Assembly: GCF_030269925.1 (NCBI RefSeq)
Contig: NC_085116.1
Span: forward strand, 12,152,001-12,216,000
Origin: Bombyx mori
Lineage: Eukaryota; Arthropoda; Insecta; Lepidoptera; Bombycidae
Direction of reading: 5' to 3'
DNA: 64,000 nucleotides
Position 1 is the stretch's first letter; every line of letters starts with the position of its first letter. Shown in pieces: positions 52,745-63,215 of this stretch. The position numbers were made by a program, and so were the translations under genes. The notes below the pieces were generated by a model. The model had not been told where the DNA came from. It searched no databases and was given only the letters and a program-made list of their open reading frames with translations.

Positions 52745-55630
52745 TTAGGTTGCACGTCGACCTCTTTGTCGAGTTCGACGAATACGGTTACCGGGGTCCC
52801 TAAGCCTGCTCCTAGTATTAGAGCTGAAGGCATCTAATGCAAAGGTTATTGGATCTGATGGATCCGTAAGGACGTGTCTAGGGCGTCGACGGTGACTGGC
52901 TCCTGCATGATCAGGATTCGGGGAGTAGTCAGCGGCGGCAACGATAAGGCGATTATCATGACGCATAGCCTTATCGAAGTATCGTTCCGACGCTGACTTC
53001 ATGTATTTCCGAATTGATTCGAGGCCCAGGTCGTCGTGTAGGTCAACGTTCCTCACGAACCACGGAGCCCCGACAGCTAACCTGCAAAAGCGGGATTGTA
53101 GAGATTGGAGGGTGTCTATGTGTGTGCGGGCCGCGTGAGCGAACACCACACTCGCGTAAGTCATGACGGGCCTTATGCAAGTTTTGTAAAGTGTCACCTT
53201 GTTCCCAAGGGACATTTTACTCCGCTTATAAATCATGGGGTAGAGTCTACCGAGAATAAACGCGGCACGGTCACGGACTGATTTTATATGCGGGCGGAAT
53301 GTCATCGATGCATCCAGGGTAACGCCCAGGTACTTGACCTTCCTAGCCCAGGGTATGGGTTGTCTAAAGAGAGTAATCGGGGGTGTGAGATTCCTCCTCC
53401 TAATCCGGGAGGAAATCCGTGTGGAGCTTCCCCTCTGAAATAGCACCGCAGTACTTTTCGCTGGGTTGATGTCTATGCGCCATTTTCGGAACCACTGTCC
53501 TAGGGCTAGGGCTGCGCTCTGAAGCTTCTTCGCGATTAGGGACTTATTTCTACTAGAATAGTAAACAGTCGTGTCGTCGGCGAATAAAGCTAAATGGGTC
53601 GGCGGCGACCGGGGAATATCGTTGACGAATAAGCTAAATAGGAGGGGTGAGAGGACAGAGCCTTGCGGGACTCCAGCTGTGAGAGGGCGTGGGGAGGAGC
53701 GGGTTCCCTCGACACGATATCGAAAAGAGCGGTTCGACAAGAAGTCCCGTATGATGAGCACGAGACTATCCGGCACGCCCATGTTGAATAGTTTGAAAAT
53801 CAAACCATTGTGCCAGACTTTGTCGAACGCTTTTGCGACGTCGAAGAAGAGAGCTCCCGTGTATAACGGTTTTGGTCGATTAAGCCCCACAAGAATGTGC
53901 TCCGTGAGGCGGTGCACCTGTTGAACGCATGAGTGATTTGTACGAAATCCGAATTGTTCATCGATGAGAATGCCCTTGGATGAGACGAAGTCTCTGAGGC
54001 GTTTGTAGAGCAGACGCTCATACAGTTTGCCTAGAGACATGAGGAGGCTAATCGGGCGGTAGCTCGTCGGATGATTTTTTGGTTTACCGGGTTTATGTAT
54101 GCCGATAACGTCCGCTTCTTTCCACACCGCGGGAAAGATACAGTTCGCCATAGCGGCATTGAAAATAAATGCCAACATCACGATGAGTTGGACGGGTAGA
54201 AGTTTAATAACGCGGTTGGATATACCGTCGGAACCGGGAGCCTTGCGAGGACGTAGATCTTTGATCAAGTCTTTAACTTCCATCGGGGTGACGGGCGGTA
54301 ACGCATTCGAGGGTGGCAAGGAGGCTCTGCGTTCTACCTCACTGTCTACTAATTCTACATGAACAGGGTCCACGGATTGAGTGCTGGGCGTGCACTGGGT
54401 TTGCAATGTATCGGCCAGCAGCTCTGCTTTTTCATCATCATCTAACGCCGCGAGTCGGCCTGAGGGGCCTATGAGGGGGGGCATAGTTACTACCGTATCC
54501 GATTTGAGAGTATGAGCTAAGCGGTAGTAAGACCTTTGGGAGGACGTGAGTCTTTCTAAGAAATCAGACCATCTAGCATCTCGGACTTCGGCGATGCGAG
54601 ACTTTACGTCGCGTTGTAGGGCACGCATTCGAATGCGATTATCCACGGTAGGATACCTATCGTAGGCGCGGATCGAGGCGTTCTTAGGAGCTCTAAGGAG
54701 TTCCCTAATATCGTCGGCCAATTTGAAGTGGTGAAGGAAGTCCTCCGCTACAACTTGCTTCGATGACCTATCTAATGTCGAGGTGATGTGTGACGTTAAG
54801 ATGTCTATGGCTTCAGCGGTATCCTGAGGAGACGGGGTAGAGTCCGGGCTAAACGGGAGCGATGGCGGATCAGATTCAGCCAGGCTGATGCCCAGCGTGT
54901 GCCAATCCACCACAGTCCTCGTGACGGGAACGGAATCGGGAGCGCGACCGAGCTTCATAACGACGGGACGGTGGTCTGAATCTAACTCTGAAAATACTTC
55001 GATCGAGTGTAAGCGCAGAGTTACGTTTTTTAATAACGCTATGTCGAGTATATCCGGGCGATGCGCGATATTTAGCGGGTAGTGAGTCGGGGTTAGCGGA
55101 GCGACGATATCGAAGGCGAGATCATCGACTAACGCGTCAAGCCGCCTGCCATTCGGGGTTGTGGTGTGTGAGTTCCACCTGATGTGTTTACAATTTAGGT
55201 CACCCGCCAGAATGACAGAGCTTCCCATGCCGAGCAGCGCCTCGATATCACTGCTTAGAACGATCTTATCCGGTGGAAGATAAACGGACGCGATAACGAT
55301 CGGCGCGTGTCCCGTCAGTGAGATTCGGCATACTGATGCTTCGATGTTAGAAAGCGCGGGGGGGTCGAGTGGGACGCAGTGCAAGGCTCGTCTATAGTAA
55401 ATGACGGTACCACCACCACGTGCAGTGAGCCTGTCGTTCCTAACCATGTTATAGTTCGCGATTTTAGGGTCGCGGCGCGCGGGCTTAAGCAGGGTCTCCT
55501 GCACCAAAAAGATGTCAATTTGATGGTCACGCAAAATATCACAAACCTGATCACGTTGATTTGCGAGACCGTAAGCGTTAAAAAATCCTATCGTTACGGA
55601 TAGGGGCTTGATTCTACTTATGTACGCCAT
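52745..55630 (-). CDS. LINE ORF2: endonuclease and reverse transcriptase
   Basis: 961 codons. The N-terminal apurinic-type endonuclease has FFNAYGLANQRDQV, FLVQETLL (residue about 40), VILAGDLNCKHIRWNS (about 140) and SDHRPVVMKLG (about 220). The reverse transcriptase has KAPGSDGISNRVIK, YRPISLLMSLGKLYERLLYK, FGFRTNHSC, FFDVAKAFDKVWH, AGVPQGSVLSPLLF and the active-site box ALFADDTTVYY (FADD about 683-686), then KYLGVTLDASMTF. There is no RNase H or C-terminal zinc knuckle, as is usual for jockey-type ORF2. Every catalytic landmark looks intact. It follows ORF1 with one stop and one codon between them, in the same frame. Confidence 0.92.
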   Translation of the reverse strand: MAYISRIKPLSVTIGFFNAYGLANQRDQVCDILRDHQIDIFLVQETLLKPARRDPKIANYNMVRNDRLTARGGGTVIYYRRALHCVPLDPPALSNIEASVCRISLTGHAPIVIASVYLPPDKIVLSSDIEALLGMGSSVILAGDLNCKHIRWNSHTTTPNGRRLDALVDDLAFDIVAPLTPTHYPLNIAHRPDILDIALLKNVTLRLHSIEVFSELDSDHRPVVMKLGRAPDSVPVTRTVVDWHTLGISLAESDPPSLPFSPDSTPSPQDTAEAIDILTSHITSTLDRSSKQVVAEDFLHHFKLADDIRELLRAPKNASIRAYDRYPTVDNRIRMRALQRDVKSRIAEVRDARWSDFLERLTSSQRSYYRLAHTLKSDTVVTMPPLIGPSGRLAALDDDEKAELLADTLQTQCTPSTQSVDPVHVELVDSEVERRASLPPSNALPPVTPMEVKDLIKDLRPRKAPGSDGISNRVIKLLPVQLIVMLAFIFNAAMANCIFPAVWKEADVIGIHKPGKPKNHPTSYRPISLLMSLGKLYERLLYKRLRDFVSSKGILIDEQFGFRTNHSCVQQVHRLTEHILVGLNRPKPLYTGALFFDVAKAFDKVWHNGLIFKLFNMGVPDSLVLIIRDFLSNRSFRYRVEGTRSSPRPLTAGVPQGSVLSPLLFSLFVNDIPRSPPTHLALFADDTTVYYSSRNKSLIAKKLQSAALALGQWFRKWRIDINPAKSTAVLFQRGSSTRISSRIRRRNLTPPITLFRQPIPWARKVKYLGVTLDASMTFRPHIKSVRDRAAFILGRLYPMIYKRSKMSLGNKVTLYKTCIRPVMTYASVVFAHAARTHIDTLQSLQSRFCRLAVGAPWFVRNVDLHDDLGLESIRKYMKSASERYFDKAMRHDNRLIVAAADYSPNPDHAGASHRRRPRHVLTDPSDPITFALDAFSSNTRSRLRDPGNRIRRTRQRGRRAT

Positions 55631-55633
55631 TGA

Positions 55634-57226
55634 TTACCGGCGGAGTGAGGGGAGGACGTACGTATTTAATGACGCGTATACGTCGGCGTATTCTTGCACA
55701 ACGGCGATAAAGTGTTGTGCAGTGGAGGCAGCGCGAATGGCGTCGCCCAAAGCGTTAACGCGCTCAAAGTTGATCGACTGAAAGAAGTCGATCGCTAAAG
55801 CGAGATTGTCGGACGCGGTCGGAGGGCAAGTCGCGGGAGAGGGACGAGTCGCGGGGGCGGAACGAATCGCGGAGGAGGGAGTTGTAACCGTGTTCGTGAA
55901 CGGCAGCGGTTTCGCCCAGGCCGAGACACTGGGCACCGGCGCCGGAACGAACGCTGGCTTAGCCTGCGACACAGAGGGTGCCGAGGCTTTGATGTCTGGG
56001 CCGGAAGCTCGGAGGCGGTTTTGGCGGGCGACGCGGCGATTTATTTTCGGTGCTCGGGGGCATCCGCGGTAATTTGCGGGGTGACCCTGTGTGCGACACA
56101 GGACGCAGCTAGGCGGTTCCGTCGCGGTTTTTTGATCGCGAGTGCACAGGGCCGTGGCGTGATCGCCTAAACACTTGACGCATCGGGGGCGCGCGTGACA
56201 GTTACGGGAAGAATGCCCGTATAATTGGCAGTTATGGCACTGGCTAGGTGTGCCTTTCTTGTATGGGGTTTCGACGGCGATTCCGGAAAGGCTACAGACC
56301 GTTCGGATGTTGAATATTTGCTTACCCTCGGGGGTAGGCTGGAGGGCGACGAGAACCATGTTATATGGCTCCCTACCGCGGCCTGTGTGCATGCGGTGTA
56401 CGGAGTTAACCGGTAGGCCTTGTTCGAGAAGGTCGGCCTTGACGAGCTCGGCATCCAACTCTTTTGGGATGCCACGTATGACAGCACGGAGTTCGCGCTC
56501 CTCCTGGAGCGTATACGTGTGGAAACTTATACGCTCCTTACCGAGGTAAGATGAGAGGGCCCTATGGTCGTCGGGTGTTTGAACCTTAATTTGAATGCCG
56601 TTCGCGAGGTTACGGGCATTCGTGAAATTGATATTTTTGGCCTTAAGGGCCAGGGAAACTCGATCCCAAGCTGCCTTCTCTTGAAGGATTACCGGGGGAG
56701 GGGTCTGGGTTTTATTTTGTGCCCCCGGACGCGGCGACGGAGTGGCACGGGCTGGAGGCACAACGGGAGTCTGAGGGCGGGGGCGCGACGCGTTCGCGGC
56801 TTTGCTAATTTTAGCGGCCGCGGGAGCTCGAGACTCCGCGGCACGCTTCTTACCCTTTTGTACCAGGGTGAATCCATCCATCTCCGAGTCAGAGTCGGAG
56901 GACGAGGAGGCGGGCGCAGGTGACCTACAAGCAGGTGTTTTGGAGGGCGCGACGGAGGCCGCGGATGATCGCGCTGCTGGAACGGTGGCCACGGCGGACG
57001 ACGCAGCAGTTTTACTCGCCAGTATAGGCGACGCGGGAATGGCAGGCACGACGGAGGCTGCGGTGCTCGATGCAGAAGCTTTGCACGCAGGTACAGGCGA
57101 CGCAGGAGCAGAGAGCACGGCGGAGTCCTCGAGAGGGCTCGCAGTGTGATTAGCCTTGAAAATCAGAAACTCTGAGGCGAGCTGTGGGTAGCGAAGTCGG
57201 AGGAACTCCGCAAATACAGCGTCCAT
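55634..57226 (-). CDS. LINE ORF1: gag-like nucleic-acid-binding protein
   Basis: 530 codons. Residues about 25-190 are Ala/Pro/Ser-rich with basic patches (KGKKRAAESRAPAAAKISKA). The central part (about 190-325) is an RRM-like/PRE_C2HC region seen in jockey-type gags (LKAKNINFTNARN, AVIRGIPKELDAELVKADLL). Three zinc knuckles follow at about 329-388: CHNCQLYGHSSRNC, CVKCLGDHATALC and CVLCRTQGHPANYRGC. It is expected to coat the LINE RNA. It starts MDAVFAEFLRLRYPQL after a 5' UTR of about 397 bases. No defects visible. Confidence 0.9.
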   Translation of the reverse strand: MDAVFAEFLRLRYPQLASEFLIFKANHTASPLEDSAVLSAPASPVPACKASASSTAASVVPAIPASPILASKTAASSAVATVPAARSSAASVAPSKTPACRSPAPASSSSDSDSEMDGFTLVQKGKKRAAESRAPAAAKISKAANASRPRPQTPVVPPARATPSPRPGAQNKTQTPPPVILQEKAAWDRVSLALKAKNINFTNARNLANGIQIKVQTPDDHRALSSYLGKERISFHTYTLQEERELRAVIRGIPKELDAELVKADLLEQGLPVNSVHRMHTGRGREPYNMVLVALQPTPEGKQIFNIRTVCSLSGIAVETPYKKGTPSQCHNCQLYGHSSRNCHARPRCVKCLGDHATALCTRDQKTATEPPSCVLCRTQGHPANYRGCPRAPKINRRVARQNRLRASGPDIKASAPSVSQAKPAFVPAPVPSVSAWAKPLPFTNTVTTPSSAIRSAPATRPSPATCPPTASDNLALAIDFFQSINFERVNALGDAIRAASTAQHFIAVVQEYADVYASLNTYVLPSLRR

Positions 57227-57369
57227 GATCGCTGAGTGCCCAGGTGGGGCGGCCCCGGGTCTTAAAAATACTCGCCTTGCGGCGAGGCCCCAACTTCTCG
57301 GACCTGAGCGGTTCTATTGAACGCAGGTGGCGATGCGGCGCTATTACTAAAGAAGAACACAACAAAATA

Positions 57370-57516
57370 GAAATAACAAAAAGAATCAAAACAAATAAAC
57401 ACTTCCAGGAACACTTTGTCGGCAGATGTACCACGAACACAGAAATAACAAAAGGAAACAAAACAAATAAAAACTTCCAGGAAAAACACTTGGTCGGCAG
57501 ATGTACCACGAACACA
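57370..57516 (-). repeat. tandem repeats in the LINE 5' UTR
   Basis: Two adjacent units, 57370-57441 (72 bases) and 57442-57516 (75 bases). Each starts GAAATAACAAAA and ends GGCAGATGTACCACGAACAC on the plus strand, with small differences. Next to them GCGAACAA(T/A)GGCCGGAC occurs twice (57520-57568). They lie where the internal promoter should be. Confidence 0.85.
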
Positions 57517-57623
57517 GGGCGCGCGAACAATGGCCGGACTAATAAAAGCCGAGCGAACAAAGGCCGGACGATCGAGTGGTCGATGAGCACGTCCGCACGT
57601 GACGGGTGACTCTATCGGAATGG

Positions 57624-57867
57624 GGACCTCTTGTGAGTCCGCACGGATAGGTACCACCGCCCGCCCCGCCTATTTCTGCCGTGAAGCAGTAATGCGTTTC
57701 GGTTTGAAGGGTGGGGCAGCCGTTGTGACAATACTGAGACCTTAGAACTATAATCTCAGGGTGTGTGGCGCATTTACGTTGTAGATGTCTATGGGCTCCA
57801 GTAACCACTTAAGACCAGGTGGGCTGTGAGCTCGTCCAAACATCTAATATTTAAAAAAAAAAAAAAA
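57624..57867 (+). mobile_element. full-length Bm1 SINE, 3' part
   Basis: Continues the copy broken at 52501: GGACCTCTTGTGAGTCCGCA through the body to CATCTAATATTTAAAAAAAA. The CTAAGCAATA motif before the tail is altered here to CTAATATTTA. Confidence 0.87.
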
Positions 57868-58169
57868 CATATCCAATTCTCAATTTTACGTGTTTTTTTT
57901 AATCTTTTTGCAACTGGAATGCAAAATTGCTGCGCGCCAGTTATAGCCACGATGCTTGCATCTACCTGGGTGGACTAATTCCTGTTAAGATTTGAATCAT
58001 GGAATAAATAGGTGCATGCACTGTACGAATAAATTGGAAAAAATACCTTTAAACCATATTTTTTTAAGGACAACAAGACAACAATCCTCTTTATTATTTC
58101 TTGAATAATTTACAACATTTTCGAGTAGTACTATATTATTGTCATAGTGAACGGATCTCATTAGTATAA
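57868..58169. other. unassigned stretch
   Basis: AT-rich, nothing recognisable. Confidence 0.35.
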
Positions 58170-58397
58170 TCTATACTTAATATTATAAAGAGGAAAGATT
58201 TGTTTGTTTGTTTGTTTCGAATAGGCTCCGAAACTACTGGACCGATTTGAAAAATTCTTTTTCCATTAGATGCCGACATTGTCCCTGATGAACATAGGCT
58301 ACTTTTTTTTTATTTTTTTTTATTTATTTTTTATTTTTATTTTTTTGGTTTCATGTGTGTTTTAATGTTTCCGAAGCGAAGCAAGGGCGGGTCGCTA
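58170..58397 (+). mobile_element. Helitron-like non-autonomous element (H9)
   Basis: Starts TCTATACTTAATATTATAAA after A58169, has AACTACTGGACCGATTTGAA inside and ends GGGCGGGTCGCTAG before T58398. A T-rich low-complexity run fills 58302-58349. Confidence 0.8.
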
Positions 58398-59100
58398 GTA
58401 TAATATAAATAGAAATTGAAACTAAGCCATTCAAGCGAAAGCAGAATTGGTAACTGTTTAAGATTTTATACGATGCGATAGCAATCAGAGTCTGGTCGTT
58501 CGGAATGAGGTTATGAATTTTAAAACGTACAGAATTGAAACAGCATTTTCACTCTTGGATTAAAATTGATTCAACAAGTCTGCTTGCTTAGAAGCTGTCT
58601 GGTATAGTATGGTTATAGCTACAGTACGTAGTGAACTTCACTATACCTACACAAAAGAAACACATGAAACGGAAAATAAACACATAAGCGAAGGTACAAC
58701 TGTCAGTGATATTATTAAAAGGTACATATGTACATGTATGTATGTATGTATGTATATGTATGTAATATCACATTAATCCTATCTGAGAGGAAGACATGGT
58801 CATGGCGCGGCTTGTGTGCAAGTTGATGAGAACGCAGTGTGAACACCATTGCGGCTCCTTCAAGAAGGCCCTAACCTCATCGGCTTCCTAAAAGTCTCTG
58901 AAGGTATGTGGTAAGTAGCTGTGATGGTTTGATGTGTGAATGCCGCTACCGCTGAAAAATGAAGTATCAGTCTCAGTAGTTTGGAATGACCTCTATTCCA
59001 CTCTTCAAATCGAAAGGCAAGTCTATTTCATACCCCTTTCATTATCCCTTTCTACTAGCTATGATATAGCAACGTATTGTTATTTTGTTGTTTTGTTCTC
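58398..59100. other. unassigned stretch with a GTAT microsatellite
   Basis: A GTAT/ATGT tandem repeat lies at about 58734-58762. A more complex patch at 58795-58915 (GGCTCCTTCAAGAAGGCCCT) is of unknown origin. No gene supported. Confidence 0.35.
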
Positions 59101-59347
59101 ACTGGTGGTAGGACCTCTTGGGAGTCCGCACGGGTAGGTACCACCACCCCGCCTATTTCCGCCGTGAAGTAGTAATGCGTTTCGGTTCGAAGGGTGGGGT
59201 AGCCGTTGGAACTATACTGAGACCTTAGAACTTATATCTCGAGATGGGTGGCGCATTTACGTTGTAGATGTCTATGGGCTCCAGTAACCACTTAACACCA
59301 CGTGGGCTGTGAGCTCGTCCATCCATCTAAGCAATAAAAAATAAATA
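59101..59347 (+). mobile_element. Bm1 SINE body
   Basis: Near-consensus body from ACTGGTGGTAGGACCTCTTG to CTAAGCAATAAAAAATAAAT. Confidence 0.88.
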
Positions 59348-60804
59348 ATTAAAAGAACTTGTTTTTAGTTCAATAAATCGGGTTTTGTTTTTTTCACTAA
59401 TACTCATAATATCTATAATAAAGTTAATAATTCCAAAATAAAACAGAAACGAATTAAAAGCAACATTGCATTCAACTTATACTAAAATAATAACAAATAA
59501 CGAAACGGTTGGATTCCGTGCGCGCATCTAGATATCGTTGCACAAAAGCATTTGCATCGAAAACATTCAGACAGAAACAATACAGGCTAGACAACGAAAC
59601 GACTGTGTAAAATATCGTTGGAACTTAACAACAATAAATAAACGAGAACCGATTAACATTAATATTTAAAATGTGCGCTGTCGATGAACGAATTGAATTT
59701 TAGAAGCAATACAAAATTACATACATAATTTGCGTATTATTAATATTTCGATGCCTCCAATGAACACTACGCTAACTCCAAATTCGTAGATTTACAGGAG
59801 GAGCGTTTAAACGAAAAAAGTTTATAAAATCTTTATTATTGCAGATATATTTATGGTTTTTTTGTGTAACTAGCTGATTTATTCTTGCTTCGAACCCCAT
59901 CAATAATGATTAATTGTAATACTTTTAACATGGTGAAGCGATTTGCGTAAAAAACGAAAATGTCAAAATTTTGAGTTAGAGTAGTGTTCATTGGAGGCAT
60001 CGATTTGAAGTTGTACAAGGTACCAGACGTATACAAGCAATACAAAATTACATATATGATTTGCGGATTAATAGTATTTGAAAGGTACCAGACGTATACT
60101 GTTATTCTTTAAATATGTATGTAACAGCTCGAATATGAAGTTATTTGAAATATTCCAAGATCTTTTATAACGTACAAGATGCCAATTAGTAGACCGATGT
60201 CAGCGAAGAATCTAGAACTTTGTTTATTTCGATTAACAGGTTACGATCTATTAGGATGCTTTTGTACAAAAATTACGTAGTTCTATTGTTATTTAATATA
60301 AATGTATTATACTTAATACACTAATAAATAATAGAAAGATACAATTAGCTAGTGGTTGAATTGATGTACTTAACTTAAATTGAATTGTATTACTTAAATG
60401 GCAGTTCTTTTCTTATCAAAACAATGTTTGAGAATAGTGAATTATTGTGAGTTCGCCGAAGTAGTTCTCGCCGGCATTTGTAGAGAAGTGTTTCTTTTGG
60501 ATGAAAAGATAGATAGGTCATTTTGATTTTGATTTGATTTGATTGAAAATAACTTAAGCTAAGTATTTAATTTATGGCCTGATGCATGGGACAATAATGG
60601 CGTACCTACATAACATTGGCAATTAATGTATGATCTATGTATGTATCTAAGTGTGCGGTGGGGGTCATGGTGAGGACCGGGTATGGACTGCGGTGATCTG
60701 CTAGCGCGAGGTGGTACGGCAGCTCTTCTACTGCAAAAGATACACAACTTTATACTTTAGTTCGACGTTTTGATTTTATTACATGCATTACGTAATTACA
60801 TTGA
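59348..60804. other. unassigned stretch
   Basis: AT-rich. GGTACCAGACGTATAC occurs twice (60019-60034 and 60085-60100), each time near ATACAAAATTACATA-type sequence, which suggests a small local duplication. No gene. Confidence 0.35.
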
Positions 60805-60890
60805 CTACTTATCACCCCACAGACGTCCACTGCTGGACATAGACGTCCCCCAAACCTCGCCACAAAAACCGGTCCTACGCTGCCTAATAA
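60805..60890 (-). mobile_element. 3' fragment of an RTE-like LINE
   Basis: The plus-strand CACCCCACAGACGTCCACTG and CTGGACATAGACGTCCCCCA are the inverted end of a common lepidopteran LINE family whose ORF end reads AYVQQWT-type sequence (compare the CACTGCTGAACATAGGCCTC block at 14.6 kb). Confidence 0.55.
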
Positions 60891-62021
60891 TCCTCACATA
60901 ATCTAAGTTTGAGAAATACTGATCACGAATCTCGATTTGTTTAAGTTTAATTAACAAGACAGCCAAGACAAGTACCTTTTTCTACACGCAAGCACTGACA
61001 CGTACTGCCTGAATTCTATTAAATTAATTGGGTTGTATTTAAACTAATATATTTTACAATCAGTACTTATTTATTGATTTTATTATTATTTGTGATCATA
61101 GATTAATAAAGATTAATAAGTTAATATTAATAAATGTATCACTATGTCCTGCTAGTAAATCATACAAATATTAGGCGTAAGTCAATGATTTTTTATACAA
61201 CAGATATGTTATCTTCATAGTAACTGACTCTTCAAATCTGATCGCGCCATATATATCTGCATACCTACCGATATAGTGCACACACATGTTGACAAGTAGC
61301 ATTAATGAAAAGTACAAAATTGGGATAAGCGCGTGAGTAAAAAACATAGCTATAATTGGAACGATTGCACTTGAATTTGAATTATTATTGAATTTGTTTA
61401 GACGCGACTAAAGACGAAACGTCCCAATTGGCCTGTTTTCGAGTCTTCACTTGACGTGCGCTTGAAACATATCTGCTTCTTTTTACATATCAAATATCAT
61501 TGGTGTAAATATTGTTTTTATTATTTAAAATAAAACAAAATGTAAATCAATAAATAAACACTTTTATTTCAATGTCGAATAGTTTCAATGTCGTATCGCT
61601 TAGAGTTCGTCTTCAGATAACAAGTTCAATGCTAACCGTTGACCTAATATAAAAACTACTTGGGACCACGAATAGGCACTACACTCAGAATGTAGGTCAA
61701 CCACGGTGCTAGTATGTACACTAGACGGTCATGTTGATGTTTGGCTCTATTAAGTATCATTAAAGTAAGGTAAAAATAAATAAATACTATTTTTAAAGTT
61801 GAAACTCGGGTTTGTTTGATAAACTTTAAAATTTTAAAATTTTCGCAGGCTGGAAATGGAATAAAAATATTTTTTGATATTTACTTATCTTTCTAAAAAA
61901 ATTGACGGTAGTTGGCGCAATATTCAAATGTCCATGAATAACAAACAACACCGATGGCTAAGGAGTTGTTATTCACATTGGAAAAATCATTATAATATAC
62001 TCGTAGTAATATTACATTGTT
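60891..62021. other. unassigned stretch
   Basis: AT-rich, nothing recognisable. Confidence 0.35.
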
Positions 62022-62205
62022 ATAAAATAGGCAAACTCAAACACAATATGAGATGTGGTGCTGGAGTAGAATGTTCCGGATACCTTGGACAGCAAAGAGA
62101 AGCAATCTGTCTATCTTAGACTAACTGCAGATCAAGACTAGACTGTCCACACTCTGCCTTGGCCGCGCACTCGAGTACTTCGGTCATATTGCTCGGAAAA
62201 CTCCG

Positions 62206-62462
62206 TTTAGGAAAGATGTTGTCAACTGTCGTCGCTGCGGACTGAACTCAAACTGCAGTATAAGAAGTACTTATTTATTCCACACGCACCTTAAAATCGT
62301 ATACATTAACAATGGCAACTGGCTTTTTATCTTTGAATCTTTTAAAAACGTAGATCACAATTTTTTATCATGACATTTATCCCTCAATCTGACAGCCTTT
62401 CTTTTTTTGTTAGGGATGTCTCCAGTTGCTAGTGTTGTGTTTGTAAAAACCATTCACCACAA
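62206..62462. other. 257-bp insertion of unknown type
   Basis: Interrupts the LINE between two CCG triplets. It contains an inverted pair, AACAATGGCAACTGG (about 62309-62323) and CCAGTTGCTAGTGTT (about 62431-62445). No A tail and no terminal inverted repeats at the junctions. It could be a MITE-like piece or a filler repair patch. Confidence 0.5.
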
Positions 62463-62520
62463 CCGGATAGCTTAGAGAGACTATTCGTAACAGGGAGGAT
62501 CGAGGGAAAGAAACCGCGAG

Positions 62521-63215
62521 AGAAGAAGGGTCGTCGTACCCCCTCACGGGGGCACGGAACGGGCCTCGGGGCAAACCCCACTACCCGGGCTGAAACTCCC
62601 TGCCACATAGGGCAGGTGTGAAATGATGCAGGGAGGACTTGGGGAGAGGTACGCTGTTCGCTGCGTGTTCGGCGGCAATTTACATCTATATATACTTATA
62701 TATAATACGATGGGCTGTCTGGTGACGGCTCGATGCCCGCGGCGGTGACACCCCGGCGCCGGCTGCTGTCCTCTGCTTACTACGCTACAATTTTTTTTTT
62801 TTTTTTTTCCTTAACATTAACTAAAACTAACTACAACTTAACTAAAACTAACTAAACTACTATGTACAATACAGGGACAACAATCACCACGGGCCCGCCA
62901 CCGGCCCCATGCCGCGGCCCCACCTCTACAACACAGAGGGGGAGCCGCGGCACTAGTTTGGCGCTCACCCGCTAGGGGCTCCCCAGAAAGGGAAGACCGT
63001 CGCGGGGAGGGACCGACATATAATCACTCCCCATAAGGGGGAGTGGTCCACCCAACGGGGGTGGGAAATGGGTCCCCATAAGGGGGCACCCCAACGATGT
63101 GGGGGGAAATGACGAGTGTGGACAGCTCAGTCCCATGGGGGCACTCATTATGAGCACTCCCATATCACTCCGGTTAAGCCGACTATCTTATCATAGCCGG
63201 GGGTTCCAGTAGCTT
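62521..63215. mobile_element. 695-bp GC-rich insertion of unknown family
   Basis: Flanked by a perfect 12-bp target duplication AGAAACCGCGAG (62509-62520, 63216-63227). GC-rich with several short hairpins (CCCCTCACGGGGG, CCCCATAAGGGGG twice, CTCCCTGCCACATAGGGCAG) and, unexpectedly, an internal run of 18 T (about 62791-62808) followed by TAACTAAAACTAAC-type repeats. No tail at either end, no ORF I trust (the 63-codon frame 62972-63163 is a product of the repeats). It might be two segments joined at the T run, the right one then being an inverted A-tailed element. Confidence 0.6.

Larger units (their letters stand above)
52492..57633 (-). mobile_element. full-length jockey-clade LINE (L1Bm-like), apparently intact
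   Basis: The element 52502-57623 (about 5.12 kb) is flanked by the 10-bp target duplication GGACCTCTTG (52492-52501, 57624-57633), which is native Bm1 sequence. The minus-strand order is a 5' UTR of about 397 bases with tandem repeats, ORF1 (530 codons), ORF2 (961 codons), a 3' UTR of about 240 bases with a stable hairpin, and an A run (T run at 52502-52516). No frameshift or internal stop is seen in either ORF. The clade call rests on the three-knuckle gag and the RT signatures; the name L1Bm is recognition only. Confidence 0.88.
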
